IMG/VR virus record: IMGVR_UViG_3300042402_001492
Location: 1-37,540 of that record
DNA length: 37,540 bases
Direction: 5' to 3' (one strand)
DNA from: a virus
Shown here piece by piece: positions 7,921 to 15,633 of this stretch. Positions within the stretch are counted from its first letter, which is position 1; each line of letters opens with the position of its first letter. Under the pieces are notes generated by a model. It was not told the DNA's origin, ran no database searches, and saw nothing but the letters and a program-made list of their open reading frames with translations. A program made the position numbers and the translations under genes.

Positions 7921-9254
7921 AGTTGTTGGTACCATTCTCGTAAAATAGGAAACGTAGCAGCAAAGTCTTTGCCTCTGCGTTGGTCGTACTGTGTGTAAAA
8001 CTCACGGAAATCATTCAACAACGAAGGCATACTGAATGTCTCGCTGTGCGGAGTTTTGACAACGTCCAAGTAATCAATCAAACGTTGTAGGTGATTGATT
8101 TCGTGTTCATGCATGAGTGGATGTTCTCTGTGTGCGTCTAACCAGGCCTGTAGGTTGTTCTTAAACTGTGTTCGTAAATCGTCTGGTAAGATCAGAGCAC
8201 TTTGGAAACTGGGGAAACGCAAGATGTTGAGTGTGAAGCTAACACGTTCCTTGCCATACGTTTGTTTTAGGCCCATCAACTGCGATAAGAAATTAGGCAG
8301 TGTGGTCAAACACAAGGCATTAATGGTACACATAAAGTGCATGGCCTTAATGCTGTTGTGTGTCAGGAGTTCTTGTGCATTTTGCATCCATTGATCATAG
8401 TCTAGGCCGTCACGGATGTATTCAGCTGCGCCGTTAACAGCTTCGTTGCTGGTGTAGATTTCCAAGTGCGGAATATCTTTAACACGTTCAACAAAGTCCA
8501 AGAGCTTTTCGCGAGGCATTCCCAGGTTGCTGTTGATTGCTAACTTAGTCTGACTGCGTCCTTGATTGGTTTTGAACCAGTCAATCAATTTCCAAGTATA
8601 GCCTGACATCAAGGGCTCGCCGCCTGTTATTCTAAGTTCTTGAAGTGTGCGGTGCAGATCAGTTTCCCACCAGGCAAAAAATGCTTCCACATAAGGATTG
8701 GTTTCATTGATAGTGAACAGTTGACTGCTGTCGTGCGTGTGAGTAAAATGATTACGTCCGTCTGACACTAAATCTGTGTAGGGTCCATTGCGTTTTATGT
8801 CGTTGACCCAGGTGCTGCTGAAAGCTGGATTGCAATAACTACAAGCAAAGTTGCAGGTTCTGTCAAATGAAATTTCTAGTGTTCGAAGATTGATATCTGT
8901 GGATGAAGCGGTTGCAGCAGCTTCAGTCAAAGACTCTATGGGATAAATCTTACTTTTGTAAACACGATCGCTGACAGCATCGCGTCCCATGTCTTCAATT
9001 TTCCAGCAGTATTCGCAGCCAGAGGGACGAATACCAGCCTGCATCATTGCACGTTCCAATTTCTTCACAGTGGTATTGTGTATTGCTGCGGGATTTGTCA
9101 ATATTGCATCGCGGTCGATTGCGTGTGCCGGTGGGTGGTGACAACTGGTAGTCATACCCGAGCCCAGCCAGATTGTAGCATTGTACCATTTGGCGCCGCA
9201 AAAGCTGTCGCTGATGGGATCAAGCACCTTTTGCCGAAATTCTAAATCATTCAT
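7917..9254 (-). CDS. Radical SAM protein with N-terminal four-Cys domain (type B)
   Basis: 445 aa. The core motif is CNFACSYCNPAFSSTW (Cys134, Cys138, Cys141), then NPYVEAFFAWWE and ITGGEPLM (GGEP 211-214). The usual S-[IL]-D strand is replaced by TSNEAVNGAAEYIRDG. The N-terminal domain has Cys19 (FCGAKW), TSCHHPPAHAID with Cys38, IHNTTVKKLER and CEYCWKIEDMG with Cys80 and Cys83. It is clearly paralogous to the 466-aa protein two genes upstream, sharing NPYVEAF, TGGEPLM, FSSTW and the SCxHPPxHxID segment. It starts in an 8-nt overlap (ATGAATGA) with the putative glycosyltransferase and ends in an ATGA overlap with the 438-aa gene. Function beyond radical SAM chemistry is not known. Confidence 0.93.
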   Translation of the reverse strand: MNDLEFRQKVLDPISDSFCGAKWYNATIWLGSGMTTSCHHPPAHAIDRDAILTNPAAIHNTTVKKLERAMMQAGIRPSGCEYCWKIEDMGRDAVSDRVYKSKIYPIESLTEAAATASSTDINLRTLEISFDRTCNFACSYCNPAFSSTWVNDIKRNGPYTDLVSDGRNHFTHTHDSSQLFTINETNPYVEAFFAWWETDLHRTLQELRITGGEPLMSGYTWKLIDWFKTNQGRSQTKLAINSNLGMPREKLLDFVERVKDIPHLEIYTSNEAVNGAAEYIRDGLDYDQWMQNAQELLTHNSIKAMHFMCTINALCLTTLPNFLSQLMGLKQTYGKERVSFTLNILRFPSFQSALILPDDLRTQFKNNLQAWLDAHREHPLMHEHEINHLQRLIDYLDVVKTPHSETFSMPSLLNDFREFYTQYDQRRGKDFAATFPILREWYQQL

Positions 9255-10383
9255 GTTTAGCTATTAAATTAAAAAACTGCGGAGGAAAATCTGAGCGAAT
9301 ACGCGGGATGAGTTCTTGTAGATGCTGCTGATTGTATTTACATATATCTCGGCACTCGCTTAGGAAACTGGCAAGATCTTGATCGCACAAGTCTTTGATA
9401 ATGGTATAGATGCGGTCCATTCTGTCTTGATGATTTTCCACAAGATCAAAACTTTCATCAATCACTGTGCTGAATGTACGGAAACCCAGATTACGTAGGT
9501 CTCGATAAAAGCCCATACTAGTAGCAACAATAAAAGGATGGCCCATTGCTAGGACTTTTGCTATTTTTTCTGTTCTAAAACTGTAGGGATATTCAAACAC
9601 AGTTTCTGTAACCAAACTAAAATAAGTGTCGATATAGGGTGCAGGTTCTATGTATATTTCTCCCCACTGATTATTAAACAGTTCAGTTTTTACAAAAGTT
9701 CTTTCGGCAGGATCTGGATTGACTGTGGCATTACGATAAAATTCAAACTCGTATTTGGAATCCAGCCACCGTAGCTCGCTGGTAGTAGACAACATGTTTA
9801 CTCCATTGCGTTGCATGGTAAGCATACGATTATGACTGGGTCTACTGTCTAGCATGGTCCATAAGGCCTGCTCTAGCACACCAGATTCTCTAAAACGTTC
9901 GTAAAGATATTTTCTATGTGGCCTTGCTCGACCATTTAAGAAAAAGAACTTGTAGGGTTTATCAGTCCTGGAAAATATTTCGTCTGTACGCGACTGTGCT
10001 GCAATGTTTTCGTCATAGTTCAAAATCACTGATAAAAAATGATCGTAGCGTATATACTTGTAGGCACTTTCCATGTCGCCGCCGCCAATGACCAGCAATC
10101 GATGCTGTCGTGCTAGGTCATCAACACCTAACATTTGTAACTGACTGACCAAAGTCTCAGACCCTTCGGCTGCGTTGTCAAAAAACACAGTTGTATTGGG
10201 TTGATCTATCATGGCTATGATTTTGGCAGAATTTTCTACAAACTGTTTTCTGCCCACAACATATACACTATTAGCAATAGGATCATGCAAGGCCATATCC
10301 CAAAACTCATGTGTTATCCACGGTTTAAGAACATGATAAACTTCGCTAAATGTATCAACTACTAGATTACGTCCGTCGAGCAT
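9247..10383 (-). CDS. Putative glycosyltransferase (GT-B-like C-terminal motif)
   Basis: 378 aa, embedded between two paralogous type B radical SAM genes and overlapping both (17 nt at the start, 8 nt at the end). The segments that suggest a glycosyltransferase are FLNGRARPHRKYLYERF (149-165) and, near the C-terminus, ETVFEYPYSFRTEKIAKVLA followed by MGHPFIV (about 260-286), GFYRDLRNLGF and an IDESFD at 309-313. The pattern of a Glu/Lys pair before a helix, then G-x-P, resembles exostosin/fucosyltransferase-type nucleotide-sugar binding regions that are common in marine phage genomes. The N-terminal half (LLVIGGGD at 96-103) looks like a Rossmann-type fold. Donor and acceptor are unknown. The assignment rests on motif resemblance, so the fold is less certain than the reading frame. 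Confidence 0.75.
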   Translation of the reverse strand: MLDGRNLVVDTFSEVYHVLKPWITHEFWDMALHDPIANSVYVVGRKQFVENSAKIIAMIDQPNTTVFFDNAAEGSETLVSQLQMLGVDDLARQHRLLVIGGGDMESAYKYIRYDHFLSVILNYDENIAAQSRTDEIFSRTDKPYKFFFLNGRARPHRKYLYERFRESGVLEQALWTMLDSRPSHNRMLTMQRNGVNMLSTTSELRWLDSKYEFEFYRNATVNPDPAERTFVKTELFNNQWGEIYIEPAPYIDTYFSLVTETVFEYPYSFRTEKIAKVLAMGHPFIVATSMGFYRDLRNLGFRTFSTVIDESFDLVENHQDRMDRIYTIIKDLCDQDLASFLSECRDICKYNQQHLQELIPRIRSDFPPQFFNLIAKHE

Positions 10384-11767
10384 GAGCCTCGCACTCCTGC
10401 CAGAAAGATTTCATTTCTGGAAATGTCCTTAGAAAATCAGTGTTTCTTCTACGGTCGTGTTCACTAAAGAAACGGTAAAAGTCTGCTCGTTTTTGTTCTA
10501 CATTATCTGTTCCTTCGCGCATCCATGTAATGTCACGTCGAATACGTTGAACTTCATAATCCTTAAAACCGTGGAAAGGATCAGCAGGGGTTTCTAAATT
10601 CAGTTCCATCCAGTCTGCAGTACGCTCCAATATGTCGGCATAAGCAGGTGGCAGTGTTTGCAGACTCTGCCAAGCAGGTTGACGCAGCAAGGGTGTATCA
10701 AACCAAACACGCTGATATGTTGTACTGTATTCTCGGCGCATTTCTAATATTCTTTCTAACAGCGTTTGTAGACCCAACACGCTGAGATTATTCATAGTGA
10801 TGATAAATGTCAGGCTGTTGCGATAAGGAATCTCAGCCAGAAAATGGTGTGAATATGACATCACACGATCGTAGTTCATGCCGTGTCTGATATACTCAGC
10901 ATGTTTGTCGATGCCAGAATCAAGACTGACATACTGCATAAAGTGTTCGATCTGTGTATTGCATAATCTCTTTACGTAGTCAATGTATTTTTCAAACAAG
11001 CCAGTTTCTACACTGAAGTTTGATGTTACATTCAAATGCAAGTCAGGATTGGGTAGAGCCAGCACATAATCAAATACTCGATATGTGTTCTTGTCCATTA
11101 AGGGTTCGCCACCGGTCATGCGGAAATGCTTTAGCTGCGGATATAGTGTAGGCCACCACTGCCAAAAGGCTTCTACATAGGGATTATGTTCGCGGGCAGG
11201 TATAGGACGATTGCGCCCAACAAAATGGCTAGGATCATTATGAACAGTTCCAGTAGGATATCCACCGTGTCTTTCAACTTCCGATTGCCAGGTTGAGCTG
11301 AACTGAGGGCTACAATAGCTACAACTAAGATTACAAGCATGATTAAAGTTAACTTCAACATAACTGGGTACAATGTCCTCTGTTCCGGTACTGTTCTTAA
11401 TTATGTCAAATGCATCAGCGGCCCAGGGCTCACCAGACCGATAATGACGATCACTGAGTTCGCCGTGTTTTTCAATATTCCAACAGTAGCTACACTCTGC
11501 TGGCTTGTCATTTTTCAACATCATAACACGCTGTAGCTTTTTGTGACCAGTATTGTGTAAGGCACTGGGATTGTCTTTAAGAACTCCGGGGTCAATTGAA
11601 TGCAGGGGCGGATGATAGCACGAGTTGTTGAGACCAGTGGTCAAGTGCAGGCTTACCTGTTTCCATTTGGCCAAACAAAGTGCAGGGCCTAACTTTTCCC
11701 GCATGATCTCGGCCGAGTTCATAAACTTGCTTTTGTTATCTACTGACTCGTCGCCTTTGTTTGTCAT
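10367..11767 (-). CDS. Radical SAM protein with N-terminal four-Cys domain (type B), first of the array
   Basis: The ATG at 11767 gives 466 aa and a TGATG overlap with the upstream stop; the codon before it is TTG, so a slightly longer frame exists but is less likely. The core motif is CNLSCSYCSPQFSSTW (Cys145, Cys149, Cys152), with NPYVEAFWQWW and MTGGEPLM (GGEP 219-222) and SLDSGIDKHAEYIRHG. The N-terminal domain has Cys31 (LCLAKW), NNSCYHPPLHSID with Cys50, LHNTGHKKLQR and CSYCWNIEKHG with Cys92 and Cys95. These are the same landmarks in the same order as the 445-aa paralogue. It is the first radical SAM gene to be translated in the operon. Its reaction and substrate are not identifiable from sequence. 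Confidence 0.93.
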   Translation of the reverse strand: MTNKGDESVDNKSKFMNSAEIMREKLGPALCLAKWKQVSLHLTTGLNNSCYHPPLHSIDPGVLKDNPSALHNTGHKKLQRVMMLKNDKPAECSYCWNIEKHGELSDRHYRSGEPWAADAFDIIKNSTGTEDIVPSYVEVNFNHACNLSCSYCSPQFSSTWQSEVERHGGYPTGTVHNDPSHFVGRNRPIPAREHNPYVEAFWQWWPTLYPQLKHFRMTGGEPLMDKNTYRVFDYVLALPNPDLHLNVTSNFSVETGLFEKYIDYVKRLCNTQIEHFMQYVSLDSGIDKHAEYIRHGMNYDRVMSYSHHFLAEIPYRNSLTFIITMNNLSVLGLQTLLERILEMRREYSTTYQRVWFDTPLLRQPAWQSLQTLPPAYADILERTADWMELNLETPADPFHGFKDYEVQRIRRDITWMREGTDNVEQKRADFYRFFSEHDRRRNTDFLRTFPEMKSFWQECEAHARRT

Positions 11768-12327
11768 CAAATCTCTCGTGTTATCTTTAGATAAAATTCT
11801 GTTTGATCGCGATAAACATCTTGTACGCTGTAGTTTACAAATGTCTGATCAATGTGTTTTACAATCTGTTGTGTATTATAACGCAATCTGTGGTACTGTA
11901 AGTGCAGTATTGGCAAACAAACAACGGCATTACCATTGATTATGAGGGTGTCCAAAAAGTCAGCGACAGTTTTGCAATACTCTGGCACGGTCATGTACTT
12001 GAATGATTCAGAACCCAACAAAACCACATTGTCAAACATGGCATCAGTGGGCACTTTGTTTAGGGTCTTTACAAATTCCACTGGCTCATATTTTTGATGT
12101 TGCCATATCACGTTGTTTCTTTCAAACTCGTAATGCTTGTCGGCCCTTAGTCCTGGAGCAAAACTGTCAACAGCGACTGTGGTTCCTATGCCAGTATTAG
12201 CATCAACGAACCGTTTGAGATCTGTGTTGTTTCTTGCTAGGGCATGTGTGGCTGAGTAGCGTTGCCAGTTGCCCTCAAAGTCTGTGACCAAGCCCGGCTG
12301 AGTATTTTTAACTACAGATTCGTTCAT
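11767..12327 (-). CDS. Hypothetical protein, 186 aa
   Basis: The start chosen is the ATG at 12327 (MNESVV), which lies 20 nt inside the upstream gene; a GTG at 12372 would add 15 residues and a much longer overlap, so it is disfavoured. Alternating hydrophobic strands, such as FDNVVLLGSESFKY and NGNAVVCLPIL, with an early TGIGTTVAVDSF segment, suggest an alpha/beta Rossmann-like fold, loosely like a SAM-dependent methyltransferase. A true GxGxG motif is missing, so I do not assign it. The stop overlaps the first radical SAM gene by 1 nt, which ties it to the same operon. No signal peptide or membrane segment is visible. Confidence 0.75.
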   Translation of the reverse strand: MNESVVKNTQPGLVTDFEGNWQRYSATHALARNNTDLKRFVDANTGIGTTVAVDSFAPGLRADKHYEFERNNVIWQHQKYEPVEFVKTLNKVPTDAMFDNVVLLGSESFKYMTVPEYCKTVADFLDTLIINGNAVVCLPILHLQYHRLRYNTQQIVKHIDQTFVNYSVQDVYRDQTEFYLKITREI

Positions 12328-12808
12328 AATATGCGTTGGTGGTAGGGTGAGCAAAATTAAAATACTGTCCACGGTCTTCTAGATAATGACGGGACAATTC
12401 TCGGTAACCAAACAAGCTGTCGCCAATGATATCCAATAGATCTGCGTCGTAATCATCTGTTAGATCAGACCAGACCTGCTGTGTTTCAACCACATATTTG
12501 TTTACAGCTACATAGAGATAGGCGGGCTGAGATACTGCAATCTTTGACTGTAGCTCTTGTAGGAAGTTTTCTAAATTTAGATTTAAGCTGGTTTTTAATA
12601 CAGCCAGCATAAAAGAATCGTCGTGGTGTTTAGACGATACTGCGCACTCTGGCAAGCGTTGTTGGAAATACTCTATGTCTGGGTCGCCTTGAATAGTTAA
12701 CCGTTGTATGTTGTTTTGTTTGACAAATTCAATCAGACGATGGTCTTGTTCTATGATGCCAGTGCCACCGTAAAACATTTCCAGTTGTTTTAATCTCCAG
12801 CTGGTCAT
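12308..12808 (-). CDS. Hypothetical protein, 166 aa
   Basis: The ATG at 12808 forms a TAATG overlap with the upstream glycosyltransferase stop and sits just after an AAGGA ribosome site, so I prefer it to the in-frame ATG at 12814. The product begins MTSWRLKQLEMFYGGTGI and ends with a segment rich in aromatic residues (LFGYRELSRHY, GQYFNFAHPTTNAYYERI). The FAHPTTNAYYERI ending resembles the catalytic-His region of SGNH hydrolases in outline, but no GDS motif is seen near the N-terminus, so I leave the function open. It sits between a GT-A enzyme and another unknown protein, and probably serves the same pathway. Confidence 0.75.
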   Translation of the reverse strand: MTSWRLKQLEMFYGGTGIIEQDHRLIEFVKQNNIQRLTIQGDPDIEYFQQRLPECAVSSKHHDDSFMLAVLKTSLNLNLENFLQELQSKIAVSQPAYLYVAVNKYVVETQQVWSDLTDDYDADLLDIIGDSLFGYRELSRHYLEDRGQYFNFAHPTTNAYYERICS

Positions 12809-13731
12809 TACCATCCTTCTTGTTGTCTGATAACATCCATTTCAGTTATCATAACGCCACGATTGTGCCAGTTTGATTTGTAATGGTGTTTAAAGAATTT
12901 GCTTATTTCAGGACCGTGTAGACACATAGGAAGATCTAATTGGGTACGCAATGGGTCCTGGTATGTCATAATGATGTCAAATGGATCTCTGCCCTTGGTA
13001 TCTTCCCAGATGGCATCTAAGGCATCAAACCATTGTACTTCGCGGTAGTCCCAGTCAGATAGCATGGTCTTGTAAGTGCCCATCCTGGCACCAGCAATGG
13101 CCCATCCACCTTGCTGAACATCTACTCCCACATTGTGCCAAACAGTCAAATGGTCAAGATTACGTTGATGCACTCGATCCTTAAATTCAGACAGAGTTGG
13201 TCTACGTCCTTTGTCAAGACACATTTTAACGCCTTCTCTAAAACCAGCACGCCAGGCATGCTTGGGACTGCCGTTGGGGTGTGTGGTTGAATAACAGTCG
13301 TGCATGGGAATATACTTGGGATCAAAGCAAAACTCTACGTTGGTTTCATCTCTACCATCTGTATTCTCGTGTGTGCGCATGTTCAGGGCAAAGTCTCGTG
13401 TCCACGAACTCATACCACCGTTGCCGTACATGAGTCCATTGATGTGATTGCGAGCACGCCAACGAAATACACAATCCTGATTGCGATCGTTTAAAGTCAA
13501 CTGCAAATTAAAAAAACTAGGATCAGGAAGATTGTCACCGTCAATGAGAATAAATCTATCAGTGTCGCTGGCTTCTGCTGCTGCTTTGTGCGCAGCATCC
13601 GAGCCTTTGACGCCGTCCACCCGCTTGGCCCAGGGCACCATGTTTTTGATCTTGATCCAGAATTCTTCTTTTTGCGGTTCATCATATGATAGGTATACAG
13701 CGTCTAAGTCTGCTATGTCAATTGTGGTCAT
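12808..13731 (-). CDS. GT-A type glycosyltransferase-like protein with DGDN motif
   Basis: 307 aa. ILIDGDNLPDPSFF at about 61-74 contains a DxD-type motif (Asp64-Gly-Asp66-Asn) preceded by a hydrophobic strand, as in GT2-like GT-A glycosyltransferases that hold the metal and nucleotide-sugar donor. The N-terminal region (DAVYLSYDEP, PWAKRVDGVKG, SDAAHKAAAEA) fits the opening strands and helices of that fold. Related proteins are frequent in T4-like marine phages. The C-terminal half contains many Trp and His residues (WHNRG, KFFKHHYKSNWHN), possibly the acceptor side. Its start overlaps the upstream small gene by 14 nt. Donor sugar and acceptor are unknown; the family-level call is fairly secure. 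Confidence 0.8.
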   Translation of the reverse strand: MTTIDIADLDAVYLSYDEPQKEEFWIKIKNMVPWAKRVDGVKGSDAAHKAAAEASDTDRFILIDGDNLPDPSFFNLQLTLNDRNQDCVFRWRARNHINGLMYGNGGMSSWTRDFALNMRTHENTDGRDETNVEFCFDPKYIPMHDCYSTTHPNGSPKHAWRAGFREGVKMCLDKGRRPTLSEFKDRVHQRNLDHLTVWHNVGVDVQQGGWAIAGARMGTYKTMLSDWDYREVQWFDALDAIWEDTKGRDPFDIIMTYQDPLRTQLDLPMCLHGPEISKFFKHHYKSNWHNRGVMITEMDVIRQQEGW

Positions 13732-14062
13732 AATTTTTTAACTTCCATTTTTGATTGTGTTCTGCATCTGTTACTATTGTAACATCTTCTGGACAGCAGG
13801 CAGTACCTGTTAGGCTAGGTACCAATTTGGATGTTCTTGCGTGTTGTTGTTTTATTATTCGTCCGTTTTGAACTCGCACTCGGTGGCTGGATTCGGCATA
13901 CTGTTCTGCTGTTATTTCAATGTAGCTACCTGGCAAGTCTTCCATTGAGTAGCACAAGGGATGCCCGGCATCGTCGTAGTACAATCTAAAAAATACCGGC
14001 TTGGGTTCAGGCCAGGTGTATGTGTTCCAGAACTCTAAAAAATTGCGTGTGTTCTCATCCAT
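13718..14062 (-). CDS. Hypothetical protein, 114 aa
   Basis: I choose the ATG at 14062 (MDENTRNFLEFW) because it overlaps the upstream stop by only 8 nt and follows an AAGAAGGA ribosome site; an upstream GTG at 14098 gives a longer but less likely product. The protein is small and soluble, with FRLYYDDAGHPLCYSMEDLPGSY-like beta strands followed by YIEITAEQYAES and a charged C-terminus. The strand pair around PVFFRLYYDDAG followed by EITAEQY is seen in small phage proteins of unknown role. It has no recognisable catalytic motif and lies between two glycosyltransferase genes. Confidence 0.75.
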   Translation of the reverse strand: MDENTRNFLEFWNTYTWPEPKPVFFRLYYDDAGHPLCYSMEDLPGSYIEITAEQYAESSHRVRVQNGRIIKQQHARTSKLVPSLTGTACCPEDVTIVTDAEHNQKWKLKNYDHN

Positions 14063-14879
14063 TGGGATTCCAATCCTTCTTGTTGTAATGGAAGGCACCG
14101 TGTTGAGCCACAGTATTGATACGCAGGTTAGCGTTGTGATATTCCCAGGTCAGTTCCTGCGTCCAATCTTCGGTGCGTGTACCTATAATGTGCTTCTTCA
14201 TATGAATAATTTTTGGATATGTAGCAAATGGCATGGTAACTGTTTCTGGGCCCATTATCTGCGCGGCTATAGCATACACCACATCGGTGGTAGGCTCATC
14301 GTCGGGAAATTTCAATAGTGATTTATATTGATCCCAGTTTTCAAATATGCTTTGTACCCAAGACCAAAACTCCTGTGCTGTCTTACTAAGACGCCAGTAG
14401 GTGACAGCGTTGTACACATCTGGCAAATTGTTTGCATCAAAGATTTTGCGATACAATCTATTGGTAGCAGTATTATTATAATAATCTCTGGCTCCGGTTG
14501 ATATCACAACATCTCTATGCTGTAACATTGTCCACCAGTGATCTATAGAACTGGTTATCAGCATGTCAGCTTCTAACTTGATGGTTTGTCTAAACGGGCT
14601 GGCACGAAATGCCTGCCAATCGTTGCTGAGTCGCCAGCTGGCATTCATGGACACATCACCATACGGCAGTTGTGTCACATAGTCAAAATCTGGAAGATCA
14701 ACATCAAGATCAGTCAACAAACAGGTCTTGGCGCCAGGATTCCAAGTTTTTATACTGGTATTTAACCGTTGTGCGCATCTGACATAGTCCACTGTGTCAG
14801 TGTTGACAGCAATGATCAAGTACCCGCGTTCAGCTTGTACTGGCAATGATATCTCCCAAGTGTTGTTTACCCATGGCAT
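14055..14879 (-). CDS. GT8-like glycosyltransferase
   Basis: 274 aa. The pattern IIAVNTDTVDYVRCAQRL at the N-terminus, then KTCLLTDLDVDLPDF, then QTIKLEADMLI with Glu103-Ala-Asp105 in the DxD place, is that of a GT-A glycosyltransferase of the GT8-like type. A later VYNAVTYWRLS segment matches the acceptor-side strand seen in such proteins, and KIIHMKKHIIG may supply a metal-binding His. It has the same organisation as the gene just upstream, so the two look like diverged paralogues. The ATG at 14879 lies 50 nt inside that gene, an unusually long overlap here; a TTG at 14846 preceded by GGGAG is a possible alternative start. Donor and acceptor are unknown. Confidence 0.8.
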   Translation of the reverse strand: MPWVNNTWEISLPVQAERGYLIIAVNTDTVDYVRCAQRLNTSIKTWNPGAKTCLLTDLDVDLPDFDYVTQLPYGDVSMNASWRLSNDWQAFRASPFRQTIKLEADMLITSSIDHWWTMLQHRDVVISTGARDYYNNTATNRLYRKIFDANNLPDVYNAVTYWRLSKTAQEFWSWVQSIFENWDQYKSLLKFPDDEPTTDVVYAIAAQIMGPETVTMPFATYPKIIHMKKHIIGTRTEDWTQELTWEYHNANLRINTVAQHGAFHYNKKDWNPNG

Positions 14880-15633
14880 GAAAGTCTTGCCCGGTAATAA
14901 TCACGTGCCGAGGCTTTCCGTCGCTTGTTTTATAGCAAACTTTAAATGTGTCTTCGTTCACATACTCTAATTGGTGTTCAGGTACCACAGTAGCCAAGGG
15001 CCACGGTACGCTGGGCCATGACCCTTGATGCCCGTGTAGTGTATTCAGCGCAATGCTTAAGGCATGGTCATTGCGATAAGTGGATCTTGATATTCCGTAT
15101 AAGTCGCGGTAATGCTGCCAGTTGTTGCGTATCATTGACATCATGTCAAATACACTTTCGCTCAGTAGGCTGCGGTTAAAACGCATCACAGTGGCCCAGG
15201 CCATGGGCATGTGATTTGCACCAAACCAGTTTAAATCATCAAATGTTTGCGACCCAGTTACGTCATACGCCCAACGTGTTGCTAAAAAATCTTCAGGAAT
15301 ATCAAACAACACATTCAACTGATCACTGCAGACAACATAGTCTGCATCTAATACCAGTGTTTCGTCATAAGGACTCAGATCATAAACATCCATGCGATTG
15401 CCGTTGTACCAGGTAACATTATGACCAATGTCGTCAAAGTGTCTAGTACCGCCGGCTTCTGCAGCGGTTATTACAACTGATTGAAACGCAGATGTGTACG
15501 TGGGTTGTGTATCAGTTATCAGCGTGGTTGGCAAATCCAAGTACTGTTTAATACGAGCAGCACTCCATGCAGCCATTGCTTGATAATCAATCTCGCCACT
15601 GTTGTAAGCAAATATAACTACGCCACGCATCAT
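14830..15633 (-). CDS. GT8-like glycosyltransferase
   Basis: 267 aa. It opens with a strand GVVIFAYNSGEIDYQAMAAW, continues with TTLITDT and carries YDETLVLDADYVV with Asp96-Ala-Asp98 as the DxD motif. The C-terminal TGQDFHAMGKQHLG (His252) fits the metal-coordinating His and the Lys that contacts diphosphate in GT8-like enzymes. These enzymes transfer a sugar from a nucleotide-sugar to a glycan or protein acceptor. The start codon overlaps the upstream stop as ATGATG, so it is probably translationally coupled. The next gene encodes a protein of the same layout. Acceptor unknown; the virion or host surface glycans are the likely candidates by context. Confidence 0.83.
   Translation of the reverse strand: MMRGVVIFAYNSGEIDYQAMAAWSAARIKQYLDLPTTLITDTQPTYTSAFQSVVITAAEAGGTRHFDDIGHNVTWYNGNRMDVYDLSPYDETLVLDADYVVCSDQLNVLFDIPEDFLATRWAYDVTGSQTFDDLNWFGANHMPMAWATVMRFNRSLLSESVFDMMSMIRNNWQHYRDLYGISRSTYRNDHALSIALNTLHGHQGSWPSVPWPLATVVPEHQLEYVNEDTFKVCYKTSDGKPRHVIITGQDFHAMGKQHLGDIIASTS

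Noticed and set aside
2086-8394. Many plus-strand frames of 60-146 aa opposite the radical SAM genes
   Set aside because: They are antisense to strongly supported coding sequence, show no family motif and have no consistent ribosome sites.
11767-12327. SAM-dependent methyltransferase call for the 186-aa protein
   Set aside because: Only a general alternating alpha/beta pattern is visible; the glycine-rich SAM motif is not convincing.
12328-12372. GTG-initiated longer form of the 186-aa protein
   Set aside because: It would overlap the upstream gene by 65 nt, while the ATG at 12327 gives a 20-nt overlap in line with the other junctions.
12308-12808. SGNH hydrolase call based on the FAHPTTNAYYERI ending
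   Set aside because: The N-terminal GDS catalytic motif is not present, so the resemblance is probably chance.
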